Of a stretch of 64,000 nucleotides of DNA, positions 8,995 through 18,545 are shown piece after piece. The notes under the pieces were generated by a model. It saw only the letters and a list, made by a program, of their open reading frames with translations. It made no database searches and was not told the DNA's origin. Within the stretch, counting starts at the first letter, position 1. Each line of letters starts with the position of its first letter. The translations under genes were made by a program, and so were the position numbers. Source of the stretch: Candidatus Kuenenia stuttgartensis (GTDB taxonomy: Bacteria > Planctomycetota > Planctomycetia > Isosphaerales > Isosphaeraceae); NCBI GenBank assembly GCA_945865635.1, contig CAMBEP010000022.1:1-64000 (forward strand). The letters are read 5' to 3'.

Positions 8995-10296
8995 TCATGC
9001 AAGCCCATAAATTGATCGTGGAGAGTGGTTTAGGATTTGATTGAGAATTTGGGGCACCTGACGTTCGTGAAGGAGGTCATCCTCGATCATGGCGGAGAGG
9101 GCTTTGGCCAGGCCCCTGCGGACGATTTGAAGATTGCCGTAAGTCCATTCCACACTTGGGGCATGGCTCAAAAATGCAGAGGTTTTTGAGGATGGAGCCA
9201 CTTGCAGCCGCAATGCGATTTCTCTGGCGATCAGGTCGGTGACAAATCCACCATTTGAGTTTCCGACTTGAGCCAGATTCGGCACATGGGAGGCCAGATG
9301 ATTGATGTTGAGGGCCAGTTGCGATGTGCCGCTCAGGATTGCAAACGTTGCTCCTGAAAAGGTTTGGAACAGCTTTGTCATCATGGCGGGGCAGGATGTG
9401 GGCTGGAACGGAGAATGGCCTGTGGCCAGAATCTGGACGGTTTTGCGATTCTCATGGTGCCAGCCGAGCAAGGCCCATCCGGCGGCATGGACGACTTGGT
9501 GAGTTTCATCGTCGGTCAGTGGGACATCGCCGTTGGCGCGATCGAGAAGCTGATCGATGGTGAATTCGTCGGGTGGGCTGAACCGGAACTTCATGGGAAG
9601 GCGAACATTGGAGAATTGGACCTGGCCATTGACGGTGTTGTCGAGCCATGAGCCGATCAGCCGATTGAGATGCACGAACGATTTTGGGGCAGCACCGAGT
9701 GTTTTATGCAAATGGCTGACATAGCCGGGCTTGGGAGCCTGCTTGTGGGCGGCTTGGGAGTAATTTTTGTGGGAGAGTAGTGAGGAGGCATCCAGATAAT
9801 ATCGGGTGGTCACGCCGAGAGCGTCTTCGGCATCGGCTGAATTGAGGGCTGTGGAGCGATTCTGGAGGTTTGTGGCGACGATATCGATATGAGCCTTGTC
9901 TCCCAGAACTTCGCCCGCCCAATTGGGCCGAAAGTGTGCAGCCGAGACCGTGTCGGCGAGGGCTTGGAAGTTAGAGAGCTCAATCATGGGCTCCGTGAAG
10001 TCGTAGAGGTCATTCAGGATTCGGAAGAATCGCCATGAGGTGGCCGTGTTGCGGATGCCTGGCAGGTAAGCCAAGGCGGCCTTGACCCGATCAAGAGGCT
10101 CTTTGGTCGGGCAGGTGGCATCTGCTGGCATGCCGACGGATTGTAGTTCAGCCTGAAGTGCAGGATGTGCCATGAGTTCTGCGAGCGAAGCGGCTGAGGG
10201 CTGATCGAGCTGAATCTGGCTGTAGGGGTCGACGATGCGTGTATCGTCGAATTTTCGGGCGATTCGTTCGACCTGGCGTGGTGGATCCGTAAACAT
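8995..10296 (-). CDS. UxaC-like (glucuronate isomerase-related) protein without HxH
   Basis: The 433-residue soluble protein resembles the planctomycete subgroup of uronate isomerase-like amidohydrolases. The segment from RIVDPYSQI through SLAELMAHPALQAEL and SVGMP aligns by eye with the family's DPHSHI...YHYYTEL...AGMP, and SWRFFRILNDLYDF fits the following helix. Where true enzymes have a metal-binding HxH, this one reads DPYSQI, so it may be inactive or altered. Family membership is inferred from recalled patterns and is tentative. The ATG at 10296 has an AAGGA box upstream. It lies between rplS and def on the same strand. Confidence 0.55.
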   Translation of the reverse strand: MFTDPPRQVERIARKFDDTRIVDPYSQIQLDQPSAASLAELMAHPALQAELQSVGMPADATCPTKEPLDRVKAALAYLPGIRNTATSWRFFRILNDLYDFTEPMIELSNFQALADTVSAAHFRPNWAGEVLGDKAHIDIVATNLQNRSTALNSADAEDALGVTTRYYLDASSLLSHKNYSQAAHKQAPKPGYVSHLHKTLGAAPKSFVHLNRLIGSWLDNTVNGQVQFSNVRLPMKFRFSPPDEFTIDQLLDRANGDVPLTDDETHQVVHAAGWALLGWHHENRKTVQILATGHSPFQPTSCPAMMTKLFQTFSGATFAILSGTSQLALNINHLASHVPNLAQVGNSNGGFVTDLIAREIALRLQVAPSSKTSAFLSHAPSVEWTYGNLQIVRRGLAKALSAMIEDDLLHERQVPQILNQILNHSPRSIYGLA

Positions 10297-10439
10297 CCGG
10301 AAGAGTCCTTGGCAGATTTCGAGATTTTTAGAGTTTCAAACCGGCAGGAATTCTGGTTCTTGCTCTTGCCTGAACTGCATTGAAATCCATGATATCGAAA
10401 TGAGATCGGATTTTGAATGAAATTCGATGCATGGCAGAG

Positions 10440-10471
10440 AAAAAACAAAACCCGGAGCAATTCTCCGGGTT
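10440..10471 (-). terminator. Intrinsic terminator after rplS
   Basis: A 9-bp stem, AACCCGGAG (10449-10457) with CTCCGGGTT (10463-10471), has a 5-nt loop. On the minus strand it is followed by TTTTGTTTTTT. It sits 33 bp past the rplS stop and would end the ffh-rpsP-trmD-rplS transcript. Confidence 0.8.
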
Positions 10472-10504
10472 TCTGACTTGGAAAAGTCGGAACAGTGAGG
10501 CGAC

Positions 10505-10936
10505 TTATTCGGCAGCGGCTTTTTTGGCTTGCTTGGCCGACTTGCGAACAGCCTTGGCGGCGGCCAGTTCGGCTTTGATTTTTCCGGTAGGGAAACGTTC
10601 GCGAAGACGAACAGCCTTTCCGGTACGATCGCGTAGGTAATTGAGCTTGGCACGGCGCACGAGGCCGGAACGCTTGACGACAACGTCGGCAATTCGTGGG
10701 CTGTGGATAGGGAATTTACGCTCGACGCCTTCGCCTTGAACAATTCGTCGAACGACGAACATTTCACGGGGGCCACCACCGGATCGGCCGATGACGACAC
10801 CGTTGAAGATCTGGATACGCTCTTTGTCGCCTTCCAGGATCCGCACGTGTACATCGACGGTATCGCCGATTTCAAACTTTAGAATGGAGGCGCGAACACT
10901 TGCGTCCTCCACTTTCTGCATCAACGCATTCTGCAT
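10505..10936 (-). CDS. rplS: 50S ribosomal protein L19
   Basis: Ribosomal protein at the 30S-50S interface. Diagnostic stretches are FEIGDTVDVHVRI, RIQIFNGVVIGR, GVERKFPIHSPRI and VKRSGLVRRAKLNYLRDR. The C-terminal tail is lysine/alanine-rich. The ATG at 10936 follows GGAGATC at a normal distance and is preferred over the TTG two codons earlier. It lies 66 bp downstream of trmD, and the transcript ends in a strong hairpin. Confidence 0.96.
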   Translation of the reverse strand: MQNALMQKVEDASVRASILKFEIGDTVDVHVRILEGDKERIQIFNGVVIGRSGGGPREMFVVRRIVQGEGVERKFPIHSPRIADVVVKRSGLVRRAKLNYLRDRTGKAVRLRERFPTGKIKAELAAAKAVRKSAKQAKKAAAE

Positions 10937-11002
10937 GTTCAAAGATCTCCGTGCTAGTGATTTTGAGCCGCTTCAAACGACATCGAGTGATTGAGGCGGA
11001 TT

Positions 11003-11710
11003 CTACCAAGAAATGTATCCATTGTCTTTTGTTCGTCGCTGGCTTTCGCGCCATTTGGCAATTCGGGCATGGTCGCCGCTGAGTAGAATTTCCGGCACAC
11101 CCAGGCCCCTGTATTCGCGGGGTCGAGTGTAATGGGGATATTCAACCAGTCCGCGGTCGTCATGAAACGACTCGTCGGACGCGCTGGAATCATGGCCCAA
11201 GACACCTGGCACGAGCCGCATGACGGCGTCAATCACAACCATTGCGGGAACTTCGCCACCGGAGAGTACATAATCGCCGATGGAAAGCAGTTCGGGGCTG
11301 AGGATGTCAATTGCACGCTGGTCAAACCCCTCGTAACGGCCGCAGATGAGTATCAGGCGTCGTTTTTCGAGAAGTTCGCGGGCCTTGGCCTGGTCAAAAG
11401 TTCGCCCGCCGGGCGACATCAGGACCACGTGGGCCGGGGCTGGGTCGTCTTTGGCAATGGCTTCAACCCCATCCACAACGGGAGGGGCCATGAGCAGCAT
11501 GCCTGGACCACCACCAAAAGGGCGATCATCCACCTGTCCGAACTTGTTTACGGCCCATTGACGCAAATCCCAAAGACGGACGTCAACAAGCTGGTTGCGA
11601 ATGGCCCTGCCAAGGATGGACTCGGTCAGAAAGCCGTCGAACAAGCCTGGGAAAAGCGTGAGTACATCGAATCGAATTGCCGGAGAGCCGTTGTCGGAAA
11701 GGTCGGTCAT
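11003..11710 (-). CDS. trmD: tRNA (guanine-N1-)-methyltransferase TrmD
   Basis: SPOUT-class enzyme that makes m1G37 in tRNAs and prevents +1 frameshifting. Trefoil-knot motifs are present: LTLFPGLFDGFL near the start, MSPGGRTFDQ, LICGRYEGFDQR and SIGDYVLSGGEVPAM. The C-terminal helical domain has YTRPREYRGLGVPEILLSGDH. The length of 235 is typical. It sits between rpsP (56 bp upstream) and rplS (66 bp downstream), the widespread ribosomal arrangement, but rimM is missing from its usual place. Confidence 0.96.
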   Translation of the reverse strand: MTDLSDNGSPAIRFDVLTLFPGLFDGFLTESILGRAIRNQLVDVRLWDLRQWAVNKFGQVDDRPFGGGPGMLLMAPPVVDGVEAIAKDDPAPAHVVLMSPGGRTFDQAKARELLEKRRLILICGRYEGFDQRAIDILSPELLSIGDYVLSGGEVPAMVVIDAVMRLVPGVLGHDSSASDESFHDDRGLVEYPHYTRPREYRGLGVPEILLSGDHARIAKWRESQRRTKDNGYISW

Positions 11711-11766
11711 TGGATTTGATCGGCCTTATCTTTTGAACGGATCGCCCGTTGGATTCCAGAAATGAC

Positions 11767-12033
11767 TCAGGCCTTTTTGGCGGCTGGGTTGGTCACACCA
11801 TGTCGCTTGAGAATGACAGCCACTTTTTCTGATGGCTGGGCGCCACAGGAGAGCCAGTATGCAGCTCGTTCCTTGTTCAGCACTTCGCGGGATTCAACGT
11901 CGCGAACCAAGGGGTCATAGTGGCCCAGTTCCTCAATCACGCGCCCATCGCGCGGTGACTTGGCATCCATCACACAAATACGATAAAACGGCCTATGCAA
12001 GCGGCCCATCGACTTCATCCGAATGCGAACCAT
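11767..12033 (-). CDS. rpsP: 30S ribosomal protein S16
   Basis: The 88-residue protein begins MVRIRMKSMGRLHRPFYRI, the standard S16 N-terminus, and continues with DARSPRDGR-like (DAKSPRDGRVIEELGHYDP). The frame remains open to 12099, but the ATG at 12033 has GGAG about 10 bp upstream and matches family length, so I take it as the start. It is followed by trmD and rplS, and ffh lies 178 bp upstream on the same strand. Confidence 0.95.
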   Translation of the reverse strand: MVRIRMKSMGRLHRPFYRICVMDAKSPRDGRVIEELGHYDPLVRDVESREVLNKERAAYWLSCGAQPSEKVAVILKRHGVTNPAAKKA

Positions 12034-12211
12034 GCTGTTCACCATCTCCATTGAAACGGTGGGTCGATACGTTCCGAACATAACGGAGCACTCGTTCAAC
12101 CCACTTCACCAACCTCTATGCAATACGTGAATCGTATCACATCTTTCATCGGCCATTGGGCCGTGACTTCTCAATGACTGCCCTCTGAGGCCAGTCCATC
12201 ATCCTGATTCC

Positions 12212-13687
12212 CTATTTCCCGTCACGCCGACGCTTTCTGTCGGCCTTTTCGCGTTCCTTGCGCATCTTCTCTTTTTCTTTGGGGCTCAGACGCTTGCCAG
12301 TGCCCGCCTTGGGCACCCCAAACTGGGCACCGGGATTCATCATTCCATTGCGGCCCATACCCGTCAATGCCCGAACCCTATCCATCAACGACATTTGCGA
12401 CATCTGCTTGATAAGAGCTGCCATGCCGTCAAACTGCTTGATCAGGCTGGAAACATCGGCTGGATCGACCCCTGCACCGGCCGCAATTCGCCGACGACGA
12501 GCAATGTCGATCACCCCCGGTGTCGATCGCTCCCGGGGTGTCATCGAATCAATGATGCCTTCAATCCGGCGAACTTCCTTGTCGGCATCCACCCCTTCAA
12601 GCTGGCCGGCCATCTGGTTCATGCCCGGTATCTTGCCCAGCAAGTCCTTGACAGGGCCCATTTTTTTCATCTGAATGATCTGGGTGCGGAAGTCGTTCAG
12701 GTCAAACTTTCCCTTGGAGAGACGCTCCTGCTGAAGGGCAGCCTCTTCGTCGGTGATGTGACGCTGAGCCTCTTCCACCAGGCTGACGATGTCGCCCATG
12801 CCCAGCATTTGACCCACAACCCTGGCTGGATCAAAACCTTCCAGCTTGTCGAGCTTCTCGCCCTTACCCACAAATTTGATCGGAACGCCTGTCACCTGAC
12901 GGATCGACAAAGCCGCTCCACCACGAGCATCGCCATCGAGTTTCGTCAGAATCACACCGTCAAGGTCAAGCGCCTTATTGAAAGCGTCTGCCGAATTGAC
13001 CGCATCCTGGCCCGTCATCGCATCGCAAACAAAATATACCACGTGCGGCCGCAACCGTTTTTCAATCTGCTGAAGCTGTTCCATCAAGTCGTCGTCAATG
13101 TGAAGACGACCAGCGGTATCCAGAATGATCGTGTCCCGATCAAGCTTGTTCGCCGCCACAAGGCTGGCCTGACACAGCTTCACAGGGTCGCTCGCACCAT
13201 CCTCGGCAAAGACCGGTACCCCAACCTGATGGCCCAGGACTTTGAGCTGCTCAATGGCCGCAGGTCGCTGCAAATCCGCCGCCACAAGCATCGGCCGCCG
13301 ATTGTGCTTCTCAACAAGCATCTTGGCCAGCTTGCCCACCGTTGTCGTCTTGCCTGACCCCTGAAGCCCGCAAAGCATGATGATCGTCGGGCCAGTCTTC
13401 TCGAATCGGATCTCCGTATCGCTCTTGCCCATGATCTCCAGCAGCTCGTCGTGAACAATCTTCACAACCTGCTGGTCTGCCTTGATGCTCTTGATCAACT
13501 GGGCGCCGACCGCCTTTTCCGTGATCCGATCCATCAGCTCCTGAACCACACTCAGGCTGACATCGGCCTCAAGAAGCGCAGTCCTGACCTCCCGAAGCCC
13601 CTCCCGGATATTGGCTTCTGTCAGAAGTCCCCTGGCCCGGAATCGACCGAACGCGGAACCAAGTCGTTTATTCAGATCGTCGAACAT
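12212..13687 (-). CDS. ffh: Signal recognition particle protein Ffh (SRP54)
   Basis: GTPase that binds signal sequences and 4.5S RNA for co-translational targeting to the membrane. The NG domain has the P-loop GLQGSGKTTTVGKLA, DTAGRLHIDD and TKLDGDARGG. A methionine-rich M domain (about 320-455) includes MKKMGPVKDLLGKIPGM and the RNA-binding RRRRIAAGAG region. The tail ends in a lysine/arginine-rich stretch. The frame opens at a TTG at 13705, but ATG 13687 (MFDDLNKRLGSAF) gives the standard N-terminus. It heads the cluster with rpsP, trmD and rplS. Confidence 0.95.
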   Translation of the reverse strand: MFDDLNKRLGSAFGRFRARGLLTEANIREGLREVRTALLEADVSLSVVQELMDRITEKAVGAQLIKSIKADQQVVKIVHDELLEIMGKSDTEIRFEKTGPTIIMLCGLQGSGKTTTVGKLAKMLVEKHNRRPMLVAADLQRPAAIEQLKVLGHQVGVPVFAEDGASDPVKLCQASLVAANKLDRDTIILDTAGRLHIDDDLMEQLQQIEKRLRPHVVYFVCDAMTGQDAVNSADAFNKALDLDGVILTKLDGDARGGAALSIRQVTGVPIKFVGKGEKLDKLEGFDPARVVGQMLGMGDIVSLVEEAQRHITDEEAALQQERLSKGKFDLNDFRTQIIQMKKMGPVKDLLGKIPGMNQMAGQLEGVDADKEVRRIEGIIDSMTPRERSTPGVIDIARRRRIAAGAGVDPADVSSLIKQFDGMAALIKQMSQMSLMDRVRALTGMGRNGMMNPGAQFGVPKAGTGKRLSPKEKEKMRKEREKADRKRRRDGK

Positions 13688-13912
13688 GCCCTGAACGCCG
13701 TCCAATTCAATGGGTGTCTCAAGATTCCGCTCATGCGCGGTATCCCCAACTTTCGGAATGCAGTAATGTACCAGATCTTATCGAAATTGCAAGGATCCTG
13801 CTTGAGATTGTTGAAATTCCAGCCACTTATTCACTCACTAAGGGGCTTCCTGCATATTCTTTAGATGTCATGTCAAAGTTAAAGGCCTTATCTGTAAAAC
13901 CAATCCATGCAC

Positions 13913-15028
13913 TCATTCCAAATCCAAGGCCTTGATCGATGCTCCAGAAACCGGATTCGGCCGAGCCACAACACCCTTTGGAAATTTTACCTCATATCCG
14001 GAAAATTCCGGACGGGATTCCCGATAGTCGGTGCTGATGTACTGGGCTCCGCTGGCCAGGGCCCGCTCGCTCTGAAACGGATCGTTTGTGCGAGATTGCC
14101 GGGTGTCGGAATCGGCCCGGGTACGTACCAGATGGCCCGACCGCACGAGCCTCTGAATTCTCTCAAAATCTCCAACAGAATCATTGATCTTGAAAAATGA
14201 GGCCGCCGGATGCCCCTCCGATGGGGCCGTCACAAAGAGACGCCTCTGACTCAAATTCTCATGCCCCTCAAGATACAAGTCTCGTATTTTCCCCTCATTA
14301 TCAAGCGCGAACATGACCTTGCCACGCACCTTGTCAAGCTCAGGCCAGCCCTTACCAGAAATTGCAGCCGGTAGAGTGGGATAACTCCCACGCAGATCAT
14401 CAGGCGTGAAGAGCTCGTTATGGCTGAAAATCGAGTCAATCTCCAGATCCACCTGATCCAGAGCCTGCTTGTCAAACACAAAAGGCTTGGTGGGAAGGCC
14501 GGGAATCGCTCCGTCCTTCAATTCCACAAGTATCATTAAAGGTATATGTCTCGGGCGACTTTTCGACCATGTCCGGACCTGAGCCAGAGCCTGCTTGAAG
14601 GTCGGGGCAGACGAATGATAGTCCATGTCCTGTACATGCAGCACCTTCAGGCCAGGCTTTTGCAGATGCCCATTTGCATTTGGGTCGGGGCCCGGATTCT
14701 TGCCAAGTGTTTTCAGGGTCTTTCGTAAAAAAGGATTGGAATAGTGCCCGCCGATTGGATCATGAAACAGGTCGAGTTCAATCTGACGAATTCCAAGCGT
14801 TTCGAATTGTTCTGCAAGTGGCCTGTGCGAGTAATCCAGTGATTCAGCAAGTCGCTTGCTGGTGGACTGGATCAGTTGCATTAATTCAGGATGTGGCGCA
14901 ATGTGATAGGAATTGTGGGTCCCGATCACCTGAACCTGATTCAGTCGCGGCTCACCCGCATTGGCCATTTGCAATGCAAAAAGAGTTGATATTGAAAGAA
15001 TCAGAACAGATTGAAATTTATTGATCAT
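13913..15028 (-). CDS. Exported Ca2+-dependent phosphoinositide phospholipase C-like protein
   Basis: A signal peptide (about residues 1-24, ending ANA) is followed by a PI-PLC-type barrel. Catalytic-region motifs are VIGTHNSYH, where the His is the likely general acid/base, and RQIELDLFHDP with candidate Ca2+ ligands, then LKVLHVQDMDY and SGAQYISTDY near the C-terminus. These fit the Ca2+-dependent bacterial PI-PLC C1 family rather than the Ca2+-independent type. It probably acts on inositol or related phosphodiesters outside the cytoplasm; the natural substrate is unknown. Its ATG overlaps the stop of the upstream sulfatase (ATGA), suggesting coupled translation. Confidence 0.8.
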   Translation of the reverse strand: MINKFQSVLILSISTLFALQMANAGEPRLNQVQVIGTHNSYHIAPHPELMQLIQSTSKRLAESLDYSHRPLAEQFETLGIRQIELDLFHDPIGGHYSNPFLRKTLKTLGKNPGPDPNANGHLQKPGLKVLHVQDMDYHSSAPTFKQALAQVRTWSKSRPRHIPLMILVELKDGAIPGLPTKPFVFDKQALDQVDLEIDSIFSHNELFTPDDLRGSYPTLPAAISGKGWPELDKVRGKVMFALDNEGKIRDLYLEGHENLSQRRLFVTAPSEGHPAASFFKINDSVGDFERIQRLVRSGHLVRTRADSDTRQSRTNDPFQSERALASGAQYISTDYRESRPEFSGYEVKFPKGVVARPNPVSGASIKALDLE

Positions 15029-16494
15029 TTTTTGATAGCCTTTGCGTTGGATTCGCCCCAGACCTGGGGCGCCTGAAAGCCATTCGGTTTTGGGCGTGCC
15101 TTGGGCCTGATGGCCTGTCTGGCAAATTGATCAAGCCTGGTTTTCAATTCCAAGACCTTTTCAGGTCGATCCGTTGCAAGATTTATTGACTCATAGGGAT
15201 CAGCGTTTAAGTCAAATAGCTCGACAGATCTGACGGCCGCTTTTTTGGGTTTGGCCTGCTTTGATTTGGCGGGCTCGTCTCCGTCCGGATTCTCGTCGCC
15301 ATTTTTCACCACCAGCTTCCAGTCCCCTGCCCTGATGGCTCCTTGATTGGGTGTTGAATTTAATAAAATGGCATCGTGAGGCGATCTCGCACCAGCCACA
15401 ATCACAGGCCAGATATCCATCCCATCCAGCGGTAAATTCTGGTCCGGGGTTGCTCCTGCAAGCTTGGTCAGCGTCGGGTACCAGTCTACAGCATGGATCG
15501 GCTCGCGGATGGTGATGCCGGCATTAATATGATTGTCCCATGTGGCAAAGGCGGCAACCCTTACTCCGCCTTCATAAAGCGTGCCTTTGCCAGCCCGAAA
15601 CCTGCCATTATCCGTGATTTTGCCCGGGCTCGGGCCGCCATTATCGCTGGTGAAAAGGAACAGGGTTTTATGCCTTATGCCTGCACTTTCCACCGATTTC
15701 ACAATCCTGCCAACCGCTTCATCCATCGCTGCAAGCATGCCTGCATAATTCCGTCGCTCGCCTTTTAAATGCGAATATGGCTTCATATAGGACTCAGGCA
15801 CCTGATGCGGCGCGTGTACGGCATTGAACGGAACATAAAGAAAAAAAGGCGATTTCGAGGCATTTTCTGCCACAAAACGGGCGGCATAGTCGGCAATCAG
15901 AGTTGTGCTGTATCCTATATCGTGACTTGCTTTGTCATCACTGTGCCAGTCAAAACCGCCATCACGCGTATGATCAAAATAATCGATTGCCCCATTATAA
16001 TGCCCATATTGATGGTCGAACCCGCGCCTTGTGGGCAAGTATTCGGGCTCGAAATGGCCCAAATGCCACTTCCCCACAATCGCCGTTTTGTAACCAGACT
16101 GTTTCAAGGCTTGAGACAACAATTGCTCGGCCAGTGGCAGCCCATACTGGGCCCAGGGCCGCACCACACCGACCTGAAGACCATGACGCATAGGATATCG
16201 GCCTGTCATCAGGGCCGCTCGGGTCGGGCTGCATACGGGCAAGACATAATGGGCGTCGAGTATGGCGCCGGCCCGGGCAAGATGGTCCAGATGCGGTGTT
16301 TTGATCTCGATTCCACCCATGAAACCGCAATCCTGACGCCCAAGGTCGTCGGCCACGATCATCACAATGTTTGGCCTCTCATCGGCTTGCACCGAAATCG
16401 ATGAGGCCATCAGAGCGGCCATAAAAATGACAAGCCGGCGAATCGGAATTCGACAGGTCTGATCCAAACCCTTTTGCATCTTTTTATATTCCAT
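15025..16494 (-). CDS. Exported arylsulfatase-type sulfatase
   Basis: Hydrolyses sulfate esters, plausibly on polysaccharides. An N-terminal basic and hydrophobic signal segment (RRLVIFMAALMASSISVQA) precedes NIVMIVADDLG with the metal-binding Asp pair. CSPTR (C88 from the ATG at 16494) is the formylglycine motif, so it needs a maturation enzyme not encoded here. GKWHLGH and TSDNGGPSPGK complete the active site. A lysine/alanine-rich insert (KSKQAKPKKAAVR) precedes the C-terminal subdomain. The frame extends to a GTG at 16530; ATG 16494 or 16479 is likelier. It is coupled to the PI-PLC downstream. Confidence 0.9.
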   Translation of the reverse strand: MEYKKMQKGLDQTCRIPIRRLVIFMAALMASSISVQADERPNIVMIVADDLGRQDCGFMGGIEIKTPHLDHLARAGAILDAHYVLPVCSPTRAALMTGRYPMRHGLQVGVVRPWAQYGLPLAEQLLSQALKQSGYKTAIVGKWHLGHFEPEYLPTRRGFDHQYGHYNGAIDYFDHTRDGGFDWHSDDKASHDIGYSTTLIADYAARFVAENASKSPFFLYVPFNAVHAPHQVPESYMKPYSHLKGERRNYAGMLAAMDEAVGRIVKSVESAGIRHKTLFLFTSDNGGPSPGKITDNGRFRAGKGTLYEGGVRVAAFATWDNHINAGITIREPIHAVDWYPTLTKLAGATPDQNLPLDGMDIWPVIVAGARSPHDAILLNSTPNQGAIRAGDWKLVVKNGDENPDGDEPAKSKQAKPKKAAVRSVELFDLNADPYESINLATDRPEKVLELKTRLDQFARQAIRPKARPKPNGFQAPQVWGESNAKAIKK

Positions 16495-16685
16495 CAGATC
16501 TCTTGAGCATTTTATTGGATGAAGAGCCACAAGGCCTTCCGTAAATCATTCTGCCAGATTCGATTTGCCCACGCAACCCTTTCGATTTCTGATCAATGCC
16601 AGATCAATGAAATAGAAACAGGAAAAGAATCAGAAAAACGGCTGTCTGCCAGCAAAAAATAGCACTTCATTGGCTGTATGGGAAT

Positions 16686-17783
16686 TTAGTCGCTCCAGAT
16701 TGACTGCACTTCCGCACCACTGCGGCTGCCCAGGCTTTGCCAGGTGGCTGAATTGATAGAGTTTTTCACATATTTGACACTGCCATCGCACAACAGAGAA
16801 TTTATCCCGCCTGGATGCCTGCTCCGGGCCGCCATGTTTAAAGAGAGATTGACCCAGTCAGCTGGAGATTTATCGCTGTGCGGCAGACCACCGCGACAAT
16901 CCGGCCGATTGTCGTTGGGGCTTCTTCGATGATTGTACATACTGTGTCCCGGCGCTCCATAAAACCATTTGACACCTCGTGTTGGCTGAAAACCGGGTGG
17001 CGAGCCTGTCAGGCATAGCATTTCATAGTCCGCATCCGAAAATATTGGAGGACCATTGCCCGCCGTATTGTTACCAGTAATCACAAATCCGCCGAGTGGA
17101 TCCTGCCGGAACAGGGCTAAGCCGTTGAATCCCGTTGGAGCACCCGTCGATGACCGAATCGTTTCGCTGACGGCAACCGTTTGCGACGTGCCATCCGTGA
17201 TCGACGCAATACGGACCGATGAATTCTCAAAGAAAATCCCGTTCGGAGGGCTCGCCGAATTTAGGGCATTTTGTATTAAGGAATAACCGGATCCAGCATT
17301 GACAGAATAATTGTGCGATGCATAAGCTCCACCACCCACCTGGACAAGCCATGGACCAGTATCCGATGGGCAAAGCAAATGCTTTAATGGAGTGGTGACA
17401 ACCGTCATATTGGCCACAGAGTTTGACAATGTGTAGTCAGGGTCTGGATTTATGCTGAAATTTATGGAACTGTATAAGACCTGCTGTTCCAGAAACGGCA
17501 GGAGCTGCGAATGAGCCCCCCAGCAATGGCCATTTCCTGCAATATAAGTGTTGATCCTGCCAGGTGGAAACAGACCATGAGCCGATTCATAATTATGGAG
17601 GCCCAAACCGATCTGCTTGAGATTGTTTGTACACGCCACGCGCCGAGCCGCTTCGCGAGCCGATTGAACCGCCGGCAACAAAAGCGATATCAAGATGGAA
17701 ATGATCGCAATCACGACTAGTAATTCCATCAATGTGAAGCCACTCAGGGCTCTATTCCATGAATATTTGGGTCTTATCTGCAT
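16686..17783 (-). CDS. DUF1559 pseudopilin-like protein
   Basis: The type IV prepilin-type N-terminus [18 protein letters not shown] is preceded by a short basic leader, so it should be cut before the Phe by a prepilin peptidase. [20 protein letters not shown] then marks the DUF1559 family, which is greatly expanded in Planctomycetota. The C-terminal H-x-G-G-like end ([19 protein letters not shown]) is also typical. The function is unknown; a secretion- or surface-fibre-related role is usually proposed. It is 365 residues, transcribed alone from 17783, with a 760-bp gene-poor region upstream. Confidence 0.92.
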   Translation of the reverse strand: MQIRPKYSWNRALSGFTLMELLVVIAIISILISLLLPAVQSAREAARRVACTNNLKQIGLGLHNYESAHGLFPPGRINTYIAGNGHCWGAHSQLLPFLEQQVLYSSINFSINPDPDYTLSNSVANMTVVTTPLKHLLCPSDTGPWLVQVGGGAYASHNYSVNAGSGYSLIQNALNSASPPNGIFFENSSVRIASITDGTSQTVAVSETIRSSTGAPTGFNGLALFRQDPLGGFVITGNNTAGNGPPIFSDADYEMLCLTGSPPGFQPTRGVKWFYGAPGHSMYNHRRSPNDNRPDCRGGLPHSDKSPADWVNLSLNMAARSRHPGGINSLLCDGSVKYVKNSINSATWQSLGSRSGAEVQSIWSD

Positions 17784-18545
17784 GAGCAGTCAGTCTAAAA
17801 CAGCCGTTTACAGAATAGTCTATGACAGGCCATGCCCATGTCAAAAATCCTAACATTACCTTTATGCGATGTCAATCGGCACATTGCCAAGTTGCGACTG
17901 GTTCAGTGGGCGTTGGAATCATGGAAAATTGAGTGTTTGTCTCTCGCTGACTAGTGTTAAGAACGGATACAGGCTATCGTGCCTCCGGCATCGGTGAAAA
18001 ATGTAACGATCATGGCCGCTCAAAGTATAAAACGTGAAACTGGTCACACAGGAGGATCATGGATGATCGTGGATCTGTTCCTTGGCAGACTCTCTCTTTC
18101 TACAATTTTCAAGTCATCTTCCGACGAAATCTTGAATCGAATTCGTATGGGGACGCAACCACGCGAGGTAGAGATTTCTGACCGATTGCCCAATCCTTAT
18201 CATCCACGCAGAGTACTCAAGTTGCTGGGTGAAAGTTGTGATAATTCTTACTTACGGAACAATTGGATCACAAAAAATATCAAGACATTAACCGAATCAC
18301 TTGCCAATGGAATTAAGCCGACTTAGAATAGGGACGTGTGGCATAGGTGTCGGCCAGAACTGGGTCGTGGGTACTCATCGGGTTTTACAGGAACTTATCA
18401 AGTCCTTTTTTATGGGAACACTCGTTGATGGGAGTTCAATGGGATAAGTCTGAACAAAATTTCAGATCGGATTTTCTCAGGTCAAATGGTGGCCTATCCG
18501 TAGCTTAGGATCAATTCAGGATTGATTGAAAGAAGAAGCGAGTTC
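17784..18545. other. Gene-poor interval with one doubtful small frame
   Basis: About 760 bp between the divergent pseudopilin and response-regulator genes. I see no tRNA, known RNA motif or extended repeat. A perfect AGGAGG at 18050-18055 precedes ATGs at 18059 and 18062, listed separately as a low-confidence small gene. The promoters for the two flanking genes presumably lie here, but no convincing -35/-10 pair stands out. Confidence 0.5.
18062..18326 (+). CDS. Possible small protein, unrecognised
   Basis: An 87-residue frame starting MIVDLFLGRLSLSTIF, with AGGAGG six bases before the ATG, which is one of the better ribosome sites in the window. The middle is rich in Arg and Pro (PREVEISDRLPNPYHPRRVL). 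I recognise no family. It could be a genuine small gene, the remnant of a larger one, or a chance frame. A competing 40-codon frame starts at 18059 and shares the same ribosome site. Confidence 0.25.

Noticed and set aside
10336-10875. 179-codon frame overlapping rplS
   Set aside because: A Ser/Pro-rich translation in another frame of the L19 gene.
12395-13357. 320-codon open frame antisense to ffh
   Set aside because: It is a shadow of a strongly conserved gene with high codon bias; the protein shows no recognisable family.
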